Source: Catonia carolina
Lineage: Eukaryota > Arthropoda > Insecta > Hemiptera > Achilidae
NCBI GenBank assembly: GCA_035578175.1
Contig: JAQMRL010000002.1
Location: 80,075,325 to 80,139,324, forward strand
Direction of reading: 5' to 3'
Length of the DNA stretch: 64,000 nucleotides
The notes under the pieces are model-generated. The model was not told the DNA's origin. It worked only from the letters and a program-made list of their open reading frames with translations, and did no database searches. The first letter of the stretch is position 1. The number at the start of each line of letters is the position of its first letter. Below are positions 1-13,865 of the stretch, one piece after another. Made by a program: the position numbers and the translations under genes.

Positions 1-100
1 TCTTTTGGGAAGCTAAAAGGAGGAACAGAGCCACCACCAACAGCTAGATTTTTGTGTTTTTAGCGCTCTCCTTAAGGGGACTGTACGCAAATAATAAAAA

Positions 101-1023
101 TCTGGTGTGAAACACTCACACAACTTTCTCTTGCCAATGAAAAAATTTACAATAAATCTAACATTATTAATAAAACATTAGAAATAAACAAAAAACTAAC
201 CTCAATAAACATAACCTAATTTTAAAAATGAGTGAAAGACGCAAAATGAAAATCAACCTCAGTTTAGCTTAAAAATACGGAAAATCACTCTTTCACGCTA
301 AACTAAGCTTTGTAGAGAAAAATACTTAAAATAAAAGTTGTAGATCTTTTAATTTTCTATAAATTTAATTATATACGCTTTTGTCGTAAAGTGCATACTA
401 AGGCCGAAATCTTAAAAAAAATCGATTTTCACACGTTTTCGTGAGAAAAAAAAACAGAAAATTGCTAATTACCGCTAAACTAAGCGTTATACAAAAAAAT
501 GTTTGAAATAAAAGTTGTAGAATTTTACATTTTCTACAACTTTTATTATATAACGTTTTGCGCTAAAATGCATATTAAAGCCGCAATCTTAAAAAGAAAA
601 TGTTTTTACGTAAAAACAGCCTTACGCAGAATTTCAGCATACATGGCGCCTACCCTATCTTGTAGAGAATAAAACATTGAGTAAACCAGGCGATTTTAAA
701 AAAAATCGTAGGACCAGTTTTTGAGAAAATCGCAAAAAAGTGAAAAATTATACGAATAAACTACTACTTCCGGTTGACCGATTTTGATGAAAATGTTTGT
801 GTCGGGTCCGGTAGTGGTATGCAACTTAAGTTTCAAGTTCGTACGATGTTCCGTTCTTGAGATATTCTGTTCACACACAGACACACACAGACCAATCGCT
901 AAAAACATGTTTTTTGGGTTCAGGGGGTCTGAAAACGTATAGATCCGGTGAAAACTCGATTTCGAAAAATCGACATGAAAACAATACTTTCCTTCCTATA
1001 TATTCATATAGGCAAGAGAAAGT
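101..1023 (-). mobile_element. Family H repeat (HINE/DINE-1-like), copy 1
   Basis: A near-complete copy read on the minus strand. It runs from the hairpin end (TCTGGTGTGAAACACTCACA, which folds as GTGTGA/TCACAC) to the other end, GGCAAGAGAAAGT. The matching subterminal repeat ACTTTCTCTTGCC lies just inside the hairpin. The internal CA tract has shrunk to about 20 bp (874-892). Non-coding; same family as the copies at 2255, 8748, 11887, 14357 and 42813. Confidence 0.75.
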
Positions 1024-1063
1024 GAAAATGTAAATAATATTTTGGAACCATTTATTTTAGCTA

Positions 1064-1391
1064 AACCCACCGGGTTGGTCTACAGGCAAAGTCGTCGCCA
1101 AAATCAGCTGTTTAACAGCTGATTTTTGGAGACGAAGGTTCTGGTTCAAATACTAGTAAAGGTAGTTACTTTTATACGGATTTGAATGCTAGACAGTGGT
1201 TACCGGTGTACTTTGATGGTTGGGGTTCAATTAACCATACTCTCACAGGAATCGTCGGCCTGAGTCCTGTACAAGACTACACCTCATTTACACGTCATAC
1301 ACATCATCCTCATCTCATTGTTACATGGGGTTGCTTATTGTTCTGAATTGAACAGATTGCAACGTACACATATTAGGAATTAAAAAAAAGA
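1064..1391 (+). mobile_element. SINE family C, tRNA-derived, full-length
   Basis: Begins with CCACCGGGTTGGTCTACAGG, which resembles a tRNA 5' end and A box. A B-box-like GGTTCAAATACTAG follows about 80 bp on. An inverted CAGCTGTTTAACAGCTG lies between the two boxes. A body of about 230 bp ends in an A-rich tail. Other copies lie at 6176, 13866 and 47045, with fragments at 19425 and 40490. Inferred to be a Pol III-promoted SINE. Confidence 0.7.
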
Positions 1392-1411
1392 TATATAAGA
1401 CATTATTGTAT

Positions 1412-1550
1412 TTTACACCTGTTCCTCTTCTGTTCTTATATATTTCAGTCATATAATTGGCTGATTATATGATAAGAAAAAGAACTATTTTTTGTAACCG
1501 TGAAACCAACAGATTGAGTGCAATTAATTTAACACTCCACCTGCTCGTTA
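1412..1550 (+). repeat. Family B repeat, 3' third
   Basis: Matches the 3' part of family B (ACACCTGTTCCTCTTCTGTT through the 'cacctg...gttat' end) found in full at 9842 and 44069. The 5' two thirds are absent, so this is a truncated copy. Confidence 0.65.
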
Positions 1551-2090
1551 TAAGCGTTTAATATTACTACGTTCATCAAAATCGCGCTAATTTAAAATCG
1601 CGTAAGTTGAATTCGCGTAAGTTGAGGCCTTTTTGTACCTATTATCTTTATATATTTTATAAGCCACTCATTGGCAATAATAATTGTTAGCACTGGTATT
1701 AAAATAAATAGGCCTACTTTCGAAATTTCTCCTTCATACATTTAATTTATTTTATGCGCGGTCGTTGATCCGTAACATATTAATTGAATCATTCTTATTT
1801 CCACGTTTGTAGCTAACTGAAGACGACGATGGCCGCCGCTATACGCTATTTAATTGATTTACTCAATTCTTCACATTTTTGTTGGAATATTTTATATAAT
1901 TACCACTTGCTGTAATCAGTTAAAGGGCACACCAAATATATCAGTTGATCGTCTTATGTAACAAATTACTCATATTACTTTAATTTTCAAGTTTCTAATT
2001 TTACAACGAAAATAAATGGCTCCAAAATTTTACATGTTCAAATTTATTCAATTTATTGCAGACGTACATTATTGTTTTATAACTTTCTCA
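1551..2090. other. AT-rich stretch with no recognised feature
   Basis: About 540 bp of AT-rich sequence. I see no coding frame, RNA gene or repeat family used elsewhere in the window. Confidence 0.5.
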
Positions 2091-2092
2091 TA

Positions 2093-2215
2093 AAGTAGTT
2101 GGTAACGTGCTCGCCTCTCATCATGCGGTCTTGTGTTCGAATTTCATTCAGGCACGGCATATTATCATACGTTACGAAAAACATTTCATACTTCACCGTC
2201 TGCATTAGCAGTAAT
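2093..2215 (+). mobile_element. SINE family F, tRNA-derived, partial
   Basis: Contains an A-box-like TAGTTGGTAACGTG and a B-box-like GTGTTCGAATTTC about 40 bp downstream, spaced as in a tRNA. The same head is found inverted at 9001-9195 and as a fragment at 55905. The body decays into flanking DNA after about 80 bp. Confidence 0.6.
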
Positions 2216-2254
2216 TGCAGAACAGTCGGACGTTGAACTAAAAAAAAAAATAAT

Positions 2255-3373
<1,119 letters not shown>

Positions 3374-3404
3374 TTTTTTTAAAATTAATATGCTGGACGT
3401 ATGA

Positions 3405-3495
3405 GTGATGAAAAAATCCCCGGCTTTACCGGGAGTCGAACCCGAGACCTCGGCGTAGAAGCCAGTTGCGTTAACCAATGCATCAACGGGCCGGC
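3405..3495 (-). mobile_element. SINE family E, tRNA-like head
   Basis: Read on the minus strand: a GGCCGGCCCG start, an A-box-like TTGGTTAACGCAACTGG, and a canonical B box GGGTTCGACTCCCGG that forms a TΨC-like stem-loop. The acceptor stem does not pair cleanly and related copies (15266, 26487, 35443) vary, so I call it tRNA-derived rather than a working tRNA gene. Confidence 0.6.
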
Positions 3496-3497
3496 CG

Positions 3498-3908
3498 AGG
3501 GACGAAGAGGTATGATCATAATTGTATAGTTACGCACGCCAATTTACAGTCCAGCCTTTCTTAGTTTGCTCCTAATGTAAACAAATAATGACGTCATTGA
3601 GCATGCGCATTACGTAAAAATGTGTACACAATGATTAAAAAGTAACAACAAAATAATTCCAAAATTATTTAAATACAAAATACTTTTAAAAGTATTTTTA
3701 TAAATGAAATTGTTATGCCTACATCATATCATGACTGATGTTTTAAGTACTTATAATTTAAAACATAGTTAACTTAATAGGAATGCGACATCCATAAAGT
3801 CGTGTACTCTAGCGTGCACCCTGTAGCAGCTGGCTTTGGTTTGTTGACAGTAGGAGCAAACTAACAACGGCTCAACTGTAGATTGGCCAAACTATACCTC
3901 TTTCGACA
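3498..3908. mobile_element. MITE with inverted repeats of about 65 bp, copy 1
   Basis: Both ends carry the same sequence in inverted orientation. The best-kept block is TTAGTTTGCTCCTA near 3561 against its complement near 3850. The similarity extends outward through AGCC, ACAGT and GAGGTAT blocks. The interior is AT-rich and non-coding and includes a palindromic TGACGTCA. A second copy is at 15345-15716. In both cases it directly follows a family E SINE. Confidence 0.6.
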
Positions 3909-5755
3909 GAAAATGTGGATTTATAAATTTCTAAAATATATTTACAAATCCTGTGGTACATATGCGTAGAAAGTGTGAAAAAAAATATTAATGTCACGTT
4001 TTTTGGTGGTTAATTTTAAAGAAATGTAACAAAATATTAATGTGCACATAATTTGTTTATTACAACTGTTTCTGTTTACTAAATTCTGAAATAGAGCAAA
4101 CTGGGATGTTTAATATAAATACGAGCATATTTATACGTATTGTCTATTCAAAATAGCATGATAGTATTACTGAAATGGAATAAAGAAGAGAGGGAGGGAA
4201 TTTTCTAATGTGCTCATGCGTCAGTGCTATAGTCATTTGAGTCACGAGTTTGCCTTTGTTTGCAACGAGGGGTAAAGAAGGGAACAGCAGTGCGCATGCG
4301 CGACTGCTGAATCCTGAATCCTGAATCCTGGTTGAGAGGGCTAAGAAGCCCTATGATGGCGACATCGTGTTAAGGAACACCTGGTCGCTCGGGGAACAAT
4401 ATAACAGAATAATTGCAACCTCAAGAAATTTAGGGGGAATTTTATAGTTTAAATAGGAAATAGGATTCTGGTTCGTGGGACATTGGAACTGGGACTTGAA
4501 AGGAGGTAATTTATTTTTAGAAGTTATTTGTGGAAAATTTAAATTAAGGGACAAGTGGGTTTAAGAGCGGCTCTTTTATTTTATTTTATTTTTCAGTGGC
4601 CTTTTTTCAGTTTTGTGGGAGGCCTGTTATCTTGGTGAGGGGAAGGCATGCATTTTACTGAACGTGGACTAAAGGTATAATTTAAGGTAGGGGTTAGTTT
4701 ATGATTTCAGGGGAGACGGAAAGGGTAGAGTTTGGCATAATCACCGGCCTTTTTATCTTCTGAGTGTTTATTAATTTAAAATGGCGCGACTGCTTTAATT
4801 TCAGTACGACAAACATAAAAACTTATACTATACCCAGAGCATAGCCTATACAGTATATCGCGGAACCTTTTGCAGGTAAACGGTACGAATATAACTGTTT
4901 GTTACCGTAAACAGAAATGTTAGTCACTCGATAATGTGGCCAGACTATTTACAGTGCTGAACGAAATCTAATACGCAGTGTTATAAAATGCTGTGAAGTT
5001 GAAACTAAACAAAAATGCCTTTCAATGCCTTTTAACAAAAGCCATGAGCGAGTGGCTAACTACTTTGCTCTTTCTCTTCCCACAATTTGAAAAATAAAGA
5101 AGGAAATTAAAGACGTGAAGAAGCTATTCTTCAACAGTTTTGTTGCCACCTGGTAAAAAAAGGAAACAGTTAGATAGATACTAGTGAGACTGATAGTGAA
5201 GACGCCGGTGACAGCGATAGTAAACAAGGTGATTCATTCGTAGAAAATTTGTTCCAGTGGAAAAAGGTAGCTGGTAATTACAGTAAATAAATCATTTCTA
5301 GTTATGTAATTAAGGTATAGGCAGCATTACAAGTCAGATTTATTTCTTATAAGGTTTATTGGCCTCCGGGCCAGCCCAGTCAGTCAGCTGGTAGTAAGTC
5401 GCTATTATTTGTTAAGTAACACCGGTTGGGCAAGCGACTTTGTATGGTTATCCAGCTGACAGCCATCCATGAACCAACTCTACTGGGAATCCCTGTTCAA
5501 ATTCACGCTTAATCCAAGTCCAATAATACAGCAAAGCAGCGATCAAATTGGGTAGTTGTCAATAATGTACAGTTCCCGATAACAAATAAAAGCTAAAAAA
5601 AAAGTTTATGAAGAAAATTTTCTCGGATTAAACCACAGCTTACAAAATGTACGTAGAAACTGTACGAGTAGTGTTTTACTGTTGAGGTTGGCAGCACTGT
5701 CATATTTACAGTTCCCTTCCTCACAACCCATCCATATGCAAAAGGCAATCTCGTG
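3909..5755. other. Unassigned intergenic stretch
   Basis: About 1.85 kb without a supported gene. It holds a short direct repeat, TCCTGAA in tandem three times (about 4309-4330). A 40-codon open patch near 5165-5290 is rich in Asp/Ser/Glu and could be the remains of a transposase N-terminus or an exon. I cannot assign either. Confidence 0.4.
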
Positions 5756-5756
5756 G

Positions 5757-6145
5757 TAGGCGATCAGCCGAAAGGCTGGTTTGAACCTGTAGAGGTTTTA
5801 CTAAGTAAAGCGAGGAGTAAGGTGGTTTACAATTGCCTTCCTCACCGAGTAGAAAAGTATGCTTATCAGCATGCCGGGCCCTCTGAAAAGCACATATTTT
5901 CTACTCTGCAAATTACACCTTCACTTCATTTACCACAGGGTCTGGCTGTATAATGAAATTCATTACTTTCAGAGGAGATAACTCTGATTAGTGTCACAGT
6001 ACACCTCTACCTCTTCTGTTCTTAAATGATTCAGTCATTTAATTGGCTGATTATGTAATAAGAAACAGAACTATTTATTTTAGCCCTGCAATGAACAGAT
6101 TGAGTGTAAATAATTTAACACTCCACCTGTCTGTTATGGGCAAAA
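5757..6145 (+). mobile_element. Family B repeat, near full-length
   Basis: Family B is about 390 bp. It begins with GTTGTTTAGGTCATCAGCCG, contains AGCCGAAAGGCT and GGTTTGAACC dyads, and ends with CACCTGYCYGTTATGGGCA. This copy starts at the GATCAGCCGAAAGG segment. Non-coding. The 5' dyads could be a degenerate B box, which would make it a SINE, but that is not established. Confidence 0.7.
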
Positions 6146-6175
6146 AATACCACTAAGAATAAATAATTTTTTTTT

Positions 6176-6455
6176 ATTCGTAATTTGTGTACGCTGCTGT
6201 ATGACCGAATGAGATGAGGATGATGTTTATGACGTGTAAATGAGATGTAGTCTTGTACACACCCAGGCCGACCATTCCTGAGAGAGTATGGTTAGTTGAA
6301 CCCCAACCATCAAAGTACACCCACAACCACTGTGTAGTATTCAAATCCGAATAAAAGTAACTACCTTTACTAGGATTTGAACCAGGAAACTTCGTCTCCG
6401 AAAATCAGCTGATTTTGGCGACGACTTTACCTCTAGACGAACCCGGTGGGTTAAA
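6176..6455 (-). mobile_element. SINE family C copy
   Basis: Minus-strand copy ending in the tRNA-like head (complement of CACCGGGTTCGTCTAGAGG). One CAGCTG dyad arm is missing compared with the copy at 47045. Confidence 0.65.
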
Positions 6456-6462
6456 ATAAATA

Positions 6463-6815
6463 ATTAAAAGGGAAATTTTAATTTTGAAAAGGGATTTTTT
6501 ATTCAGAACAGTTACCACTATTCAGAGTCTTACTATCATTCTATTTCGATTTAAAAGGGAAATTTTACTTTCGAAAAGGGATTTTTTATTCAGAACAGTT
6601 ACCACCATTTAGAGACTTAATATCATTCTATTTCGATTTAAAAGGGAAATTTTACTTTCGAAGAGGGATTTTTTATTCAGAACAGTTACCAGTATTCAGA
6701 GACTAACTATCATCATTCTATTTCGATTTAAAAGGGAAATTTTACTTTCGAAAAGGGATTTTGTATTCAGAACAGTTACCACCATTTAGAGACTTACTAT
6801 CATTCTATTTCGAAT
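6463..6815 (+). repeat. Four-copy minisatellite, 87-90 bp unit
   Basis: Four tandem units start at about 6463, 6551, 6638 and 6728. Each begins with TTAAAAGGGAAATTTTA and contains TTTATTCAGAACAGTTACCA. Units differ by a few substitutions, and one carries a 3-bp insertion. No coding frame is maintained. Confidence 0.85.
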
Positions 6816-7019
6816 GGACGGTAAATAGGATTGAAGATGTAACAGAGCAAGATGTGTTGGTTGTTGATTATATTACTTAATCGTACAATTCAATCCCATA
6901 TTTGGATTTAAACTACAATCTTGAACACAACTTATGCTGTAATAAAGTACATTATAAAAGAAATTGTAAACGTGATTTTATTTATTTTTTATTATTTAAC
7001 TGCACACCGTAACTGTATA

Positions 7020-8374
7020 GGGTGATTCAAAAAGAGCGCCGGTTTTGATATATCAAATTAAGAGATTTATTTTATTGAAAAACTGAAAATAAATACATCA
7101 ACAAGTTCATCTTACCTTCCGATTTCATGTATGAAAAATGATGTCATGCATGTGTCCTCCTCTACTGCGCTGGCACGCATCAACTCTGTCCATGAAATTG
7201 GATATTACTGCACGACAAGTTTCGACTTCCATTTGCCCGATAACCCGTCGAATTTCCTCCTTCAAGTCATTGATGTTTCGGGGTTTATTGGGATACACCA
7301 ATGACTTCAGATGACCCCAAAGATGAAAGTCACAAGGCGTCAAGTCACACGACCTTGGTGGCCATTGATGGTCGGAATTACGAGAAATGATGCGATCCTG
7401 GAACCGTTCACGGAGCAACAACATTGTTTCTCGTGCAGCGTGACAGGTGGCACCAACCTGCTGAAACCACAACTCGTCAATGTCCATTCCATCCAAATGA
7501 CGCCACAAAAACTCTCTAATCATCGTACGGTATCGGTCTCCATTTACTGTCACGGCTTGTCCTTCTTGATTTTCAAAAAGTAAGGGCCGATGACACCGCC
7601 CGACCAAAAGCCGCACCAAACTGTCACTCGCTGTGCATACATTTCCCTTTCATTAACCACGCGAGGGTTTTCTAAACCCCACATACGGCAGTTCTGTTTA
7701 TTAACAAAACCGTTTAAGTGGAAGTGCGCCTCATCACTGAAAATGATTTTGTTTGCGAAGGTGTCATCATCCTGCCGTTTACTCAATACCCAGTCAACAA
7801 ACTGTCGTCTCTTCTGGTGGTCTGCCACTTTCAAATGTTGCGTCAACTGAATTTTATACGGGTGATATTGGAGATCGTACCGAAGAATTCTCCGTACAGA
7901 AGAACATCGTAAACCCAACTGTTGAGAACGGCGACGTATTGATTTTGCTGGGCTAACAGCCACACTGTCACGAACCAACGCAACGTTCTGCTCAGTTCGG
8001 CCAGAACGACGACGTCCAGAACTTTTAAGGTCGACTGTTGAACCCGTCTCAAAAAACTTTTTCAAGAGGCTGCGAACTGTTGATTCATTCGGTGCTTCAT
8101 TACGTCCTAGAGTACCGCGAAGTCGCCTGACAGTAGCCGCATAACTCTCTCCACTGTGGTAAAATGTTTTGACGATTAACACTCGTTGTGCAATAGTAAA
8201 CTTCTCCATGGTTAGACACAGACTGCGAGAGTACTACACTGCGAACAAGAGAAACTACAACTGAATCATCAATCGGAATGTTCTCCGAAATAGAAATGAG
8301 GTCTAACAATGTTGCCAACCGATAAACAAAAATTTACCAGCCGTTTAAAAACCGGCGCTCTTTTTGAATCACCC
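7020..8374 (-). mobile_element. Tc1/mariner-superfamily transposon (DD41D type), 1355 bp
   Basis: Bounded by a perfect 27-bp terminal inverted repeat that starts GGGTGATTCAAAAAGAGCGC. TA precedes the left end (7018-7019). The right end is followed by GT, so the TA duplication has been lost by mutation or the insertion was atypical. The single gene inside runs on the minus strand. The match between the ends suggests a fairly recent insertion. Confidence 0.9.
7125..8209 (-). pseudogene. Transposase of DD41D mariner-like element, frameshifted
   Basis: Would catalyse cut-and-paste transposition of the element at 7020-8374. The ATG at 8209 opens a 219-codon frame with an N-terminal helix-turn-helix region (about residues 1-60), then the first catalytic Asp in IFSDEAHF. 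The frame is lost near 7573-7580, where an A-run (T-run on the coding strand) is one base short; the frame then continues to the stop at 7125. The second catalytic site reads QQVGATCHAA, with Val where the family has Asp. The third is DLTPCDFHLWG. From that Val to the last Asp there are 41 intervening residues, hence DD41D. Two independent lesions make it inactive; otherwise it is full-length (about 350 residues). Confidence 0.9.
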
Positions 8375-8747
8375 GTTATTTTAACAATTATTATTTATTT
8401 TATATTAAACAACAAACTGTATTATTTAAGAAGAAATGAAATAGTCCTTGAAGGTACGACATAAATTTACTTTTAACAATCTCTTCTTCGTTGTTTAATA
8501 TATTTTTGCACACTCATTTAATCACTTTTTTAATCCAATCGAGATTTACTGCTTTTCCGGTAAATCACTTTAATAAAGCGATCGATATCTTATAGGATTT
8601 TTATTGCAATATTACGGTTTAATGATTGATGATTATTAAAATCTATGGCTTCAAATTTAACGGAAATAATCTTCAAATCTTTATAATTAATTTCTCCCTA
8701 AATTAAAATTTTTTGATCGATTTCGTTTTGCAATATTTAAAAAAAAA
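8375..8747. other. AT-rich stretch, nothing recognised
   Basis: About 370 bp of AT-rich sequence between the mariner-like element and a family H copy. No coding or repeat signal seen. Confidence 0.5.
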
Positions 8748-9710
8748 TCTGGTGTGAAACAATTACACGATTTTCTTTAAAATGCTTAAACATCAGAGGT
8801 GTAGATTTTCAATTTTTTATAAATTTGATTGTATACACTTTTGTCGTAAAATGCATACTAACGCCGAAATCTTAAAAAATTTCATTTTTACTGATTTTTA
8901 TGGAAAAAAAACAAAAACAGAAAATCACTAATTACCGCTAAACTAAGCCTTATAGACAGAAATCTTTTAGATCAACATTGTAAATTTTTAAATGTTTTAA
9001 AACTTTTTTTTTGTTTATTTAACGTCGCGATAACTACAGGGATCATTAGCGGCCACATTGGGTTGAAACTGTGAAGATGAAATGACTTTTTGTAAGGTGT
9101 GAAAATATGCTGTGCCTGAGTGGAATTCGAAACCAAGACCGCATGATGAGAGGCGAGCACGTTACCAACTACGCCAATGCGGCCCGCTCTACAACTTTTT
9201 TTGTATACAATTTTGCCCTAAAATGCATATTAAGGCCGCATATTATTTTTAAAAAAACCGTTCCCTTATGAAAGCACAGCCTTCCCAAGAATTTCAGCAG
9301 ACATGGTGCCTAGCCTATCTTGTAGAACATAACAAATGTAGTAAATAGGCGATTTTAAAAAAAACATCGTAGCCGTTTTTGATAAAATCACAAAAGAGTG
9401 AAAAATTACACGAATATACTACTACTTCCGGTTAATCGATTTTGATGAAAATGTACGTGTCGGGTTTACTGGTAATACCTACTGAAAGTTTTAACTTTCA
9501 ACTACGTACGATGTTCCGTTCATGAGATATTTTCACTCACACTCACATACACACACGCGCCCGCACGCACGCACACTTATTTCTAAAAACATGTTTTTTG
9601 GGTTCAGGGGGTCTGAAAAACGTGTATATCCAGTGAAAACTCAATTTCTTAAAACCGATATGAAAACAATATTTTCCTTCCTATATAGTCGTATAAGCAA
9701 ATAGGAAAGT
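8748..9710 (-). mobile_element. Family H repeat interrupted by a SINE
   Basis: A minus-strand family H copy from its hairpin end (TCTGGTGTGAAAC) to a diverged GTATAAGCAAATAGGAAAGT end. The CA tract is reduced to about 30 bp with GC-rich interruptions (9533-9570). SINE F is inserted at 9001-9195. Confidence 0.7.
9001..9195 (-). mobile_element. SINE family F, full-length, inserted in family H
   Basis: On the minus strand: GGCCGCATTGGCGTAGTTGG head, A box TAGTTGGTAACGTG, B box GGTTTCGAATTCC, a body of about 90 bp, and a 3' end CGCGACGTTAAATAAAC followed by an A-run. An ACTTTTTTT-type sequence lies on both sides, consistent with a target-site duplication within the host repeat. Confidence 0.75.
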
Positions 9711-9841
9711 AAAAAATTGTGACATCTACTCCGGGTTCTTTATGAATCTGATTGTTAATAAAAGGATAAAACTCCCTTTTAAACTTATAAACATCTATTT
9801 ATTAACAAATTAATAATATACGTTATAATTACAATTTAATT

Positions 9842-10232
9842 GTTGTTTAGGTCATCAGCCGAAAGGCTGGTTTGAACCTGTAGAGGTTTTACTAAGTAAA
9901 ACGAGGAGTGAGGTGGTTTATAATTGCCACAACTCACTGAGTGGAAAAGTACACTTATCAGCATGCCAGGCCCTCTGAAAAGCACATATTTTCCACTCTG
10001 CAAATGACACCTTCACTTCATTCACCACAGGGTCCAACTGTATAATGAAATTCATTACTTTCAGAGGAGATAACTCTGATTAGTGTCTTTTACACCTCTA
10101 CCTCTTCTGTTCTTAGATGATTCAGCCATTTAATTGGCTGACCATGTGATAAGAAACACAACTATTTATTTTAGCCGTGCAACGAACAGATTGAGTGTAA
10201 ATAATCTGAATCTCCACCTGTCTGTTATGGGC
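9842..10232 (+). mobile_element. Family B repeat, full-length
   Basis: Complete from GTTGTTTAGGTCATCAGCCG to CTGTTATGGGCAGA. Good reference copy for the family together with 44069-44459. Confidence 0.75.
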
Positions 10233-11186
10233 AGACAATTTAATTACTTAACTTTATTGTAAACTGAATTTTCTTTCCTCGTATAGCGTCAAATTTAGAC
10301 TATGTGTGGTGACTTCAGATCATACGTTTCTCGAAGCTCTTTTTGCAACCCACATTCTCAGCTTTCCCTTACTGCAGGTTTTTCTCCTTTTTTCTGTCCA
10401 TTCGGTATTCTGTTTTTACTTTTCATGGAAGCCCTTTAAGTCCGTAATTATTTGTCTGAATTCGGTTCGGTTCATTAACTTTTCTCAGTTTTCTTAATAT
10501 TATATTTTCTGACTTCTTTAACCATTTATAGGAGAGTATAGTACATTTGTTTTAGGAAGAAGCTTGTAAGGGGAGGGCGAGTAGGTAGAGTAGGGATAGT
10601 TTCAACGGGGCAAGTGTTGTCTCCTTCTCACTTAATGATCATTCCCTCTCTTTCTAACTGTATACTACTGTTACAACTACGAGGTGCTTCCCCCACCACT
10701 AAACAGAACAGCTCAGTGGCACACAGCGTTGGAGGGAAAGCTTCTAGCTAAAACAAATGACCTATACTACGGGGGAAAATATACATGTTGTAAAATGTTA
10801 AATTTTGCTTTATAAGGAACTTAAATAATGTATTTCTTGTGCCAGAACAGTAATATTTCTTTAGCCCTGGTAATTATACTTACTAAGGAATGTTTATTGA
10901 AATGGGAATCACATAATGTTTAGTAATAAGAATGCTTATTAAAACAACTTGTAGCCCTATATAACAGAAAGATTGAAAGTTAACTTATCTTAACTTTGTA
11001 TTAGCATGAATGCTTGGTTTCCCGTAAAAAACTGGAATTTTCTAAGCACTGTACATAAGTAACAACAAAAAAACATGGTAGCATACGCTGGTATGAATCC
11101 TTACCACATTCGTGTAACTCACGAAGCAAATTGTCACTGCGCACTAATTTCAATATGTGGATAGCCTACTTACCAAAGAACATCTT
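10233..11186. other. Unassigned stretch
   Basis: About 950 bp of mixed AT-rich DNA. A 63-codon open frame at 10306-10497 shows no recognisable domain and is probably chance. Confidence 0.4.
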
Positions 11187-11579
11187 GTTGTTTAGGTCAA
11201 CAGCCGAAAGGCTGGTTTGAACCTCTAGAGGTTTTACAAAGTAAAAAACGAGGAGTAAGGTGGTTTACCATTGCCTTCCTCACTGAGTTAAAAGAGTATG
11301 CTTATCAGCATGCCAGGCCCTCCGAAAAGCACTCACTTTCCACCCTGAAAATGACACCTTCACTTCATTCACCAGAGGGTCTGGCTGCATAGTGAAATTC
11401 ATTACTCTCAGAGGAGATAACTCTGACTAGTGTCTTTTACACCTCTACCTCTTCTGTTCTTAAATGATTCAGTCATATCAGTGGCTGACTATGTGATAAG
11501 AAACAGAACTAGTTTTTTTAGCCCTGGACCAAACAGATAAGAGTGCATTAAAATAACACTCCACCTGCCCGTTTTGGGC
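11187..11579 (+). mobile_element. Family B repeat, full-length
   Basis: Complete copy from GTTGTTTAGGTCAACAGCCG to CCCGTTTTGGGC. Confidence 0.75.
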
Positions 11580-11886
11580 ATCTATAAGAACATCTATAAA
11601 ACCTTAAAATGCCAATAAGGTTCAACTGCATTGCTTATTCTTACAAAAATCGACCTTATTGCCCAGTGGTAAGTATACTTACCACAGACCTACAAAGGGT
11701 TAAATCACTTGTGTCAACCGGTCAACATTAAAATTTATTCGATATGAAATATCTTTTCAATCGAACAAGTTAGCCTAAAGTTGTTTCAAACTATGAAGAT
11801 TGACTTTTCCCCCCCGAGGGAAATTTTAGAGTATTTTTTTAAACCATTTCCCTGTTTGAAATTAAAAATTTCCCTTAACAAGTTGT
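11580..11886. other. Short unassigned stretch
   Basis: About 300 bp, AT-rich, between family B and family H copies; no feature seen. Confidence 0.4.
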
Positions 11887-12928
<1,042 letters not shown>

Positions 12929-13604
12929 TTTTTTTTATTGAATGTATCTTAATGGGCATAACAATCACGAGCTGGAAAGAAATCTTTTGATAAAAATATT
13001 ATTAATAACGCTTCAATAGTTTAATATTAGTTAAAAAAAAAGTATGGAACAAGTATAAAGTGTTCCTTCATACTTGAGCGTTGTTCACGCTGAACACGAA
13101 AACATTCCTCGTGTTAGAAAAAAACATTTTAGTAAAAAAATAATCGTAAAATATCTTTTTATTTTATCATTTAACAGACAGTTGATATAGTGTTTACATT
13201 TATTTATTAAAATTGTTATTTGGTAAGTTACTTTCATCAAAAGAAAGTTTTTAAAGGTGAGAAGAAAATAAACTATCTCTGGTAATAGTTTTACAATTCT
13301 AATATTTATAAACAAATATACAAATGAATTGCTCCTCGTTGGGGTTAGCTCGTTTTTTTTCAGATGTACTTCAATTTAATCACAAAATAATACAAATTAT
13401 ATAACAAAATATTTCTATTTTGTGGTCAGAGTATAAATAAAAAAAAAACAAAATTAGAGAAATTTAATAAGAAGTGCGGTGAAGAACAATAAAGATTTTA
13501 CTAAATGGATTTCTTGTATTTCAAGGCGATTAAAACCACTAGAGGTTTTTGTCTAAAAAAATTTCAAGTCGGTTGTAGTTTTTATAATTTTCTATTTTTT
13601 TTTA
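12929..13604. other. AT-rich stretch, nothing recognised
   Basis: About 675 bp, strongly AT-rich. A 76-codon minus-strand frame at 13085-13315 has no identifiable domain. Confidence 0.4.
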
Positions 13605-13862
13605 AGCAAAAACACGAGGTTGAAGTTTTATAAACGAATAGCAGTGCCGACCCTACTTTATGGCAGTTAAACTTGGATGATATCAAAGCGAGGGGAGAGT
13701 AGATTGCAAGCATCTGAAATGAAATTTCTTCAACATACGTATGGGTATAGTAGGGAAGATCGTTACAAGAAAAACCGAGATAAAGAAAGAAGTCAACGTC
13801 TTCTTTATAAACAACAAGGGATCCCAGAACAGAATGCAGTGGTTAGAGCATGTAAACCGAAT
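13605..13862 (+). pseudogene. Non-LTR retrotransposon relic, C-terminal part of the RT protein
   Basis: The frame reads FYKRIAVPTLLYGS, a stop, then TWMISKRGESRLQASEMKFL. This is the conserved stretch just after the reverse-transcriptase palm in many arthropod LINEs (LYGSETW...AEMKFLR). After a frameshift near 13788 another frame gives NRMQWLEHVNR, matching the family's 'W.EH..RM' block. A short, dead 3' fragment directly abutting SINE C. Confidence 0.75.
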
Positions 13863-13865
13863 TTT

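Noticed and set aside
3405..3495. A functional tRNA gene at the SINE E copies
   Set aside because: The B box and T-arm are good, but the acceptor stem does not pair and copies vary in the anticodon region. They are dispersed and attached to repeats, so tRNA-derived SINE is the better reading.
5160..5290. Acidic Ser/Asp-rich coding patch
   Set aside because: Only about 40 codons with no start, splice signal or family match; too weak to call.
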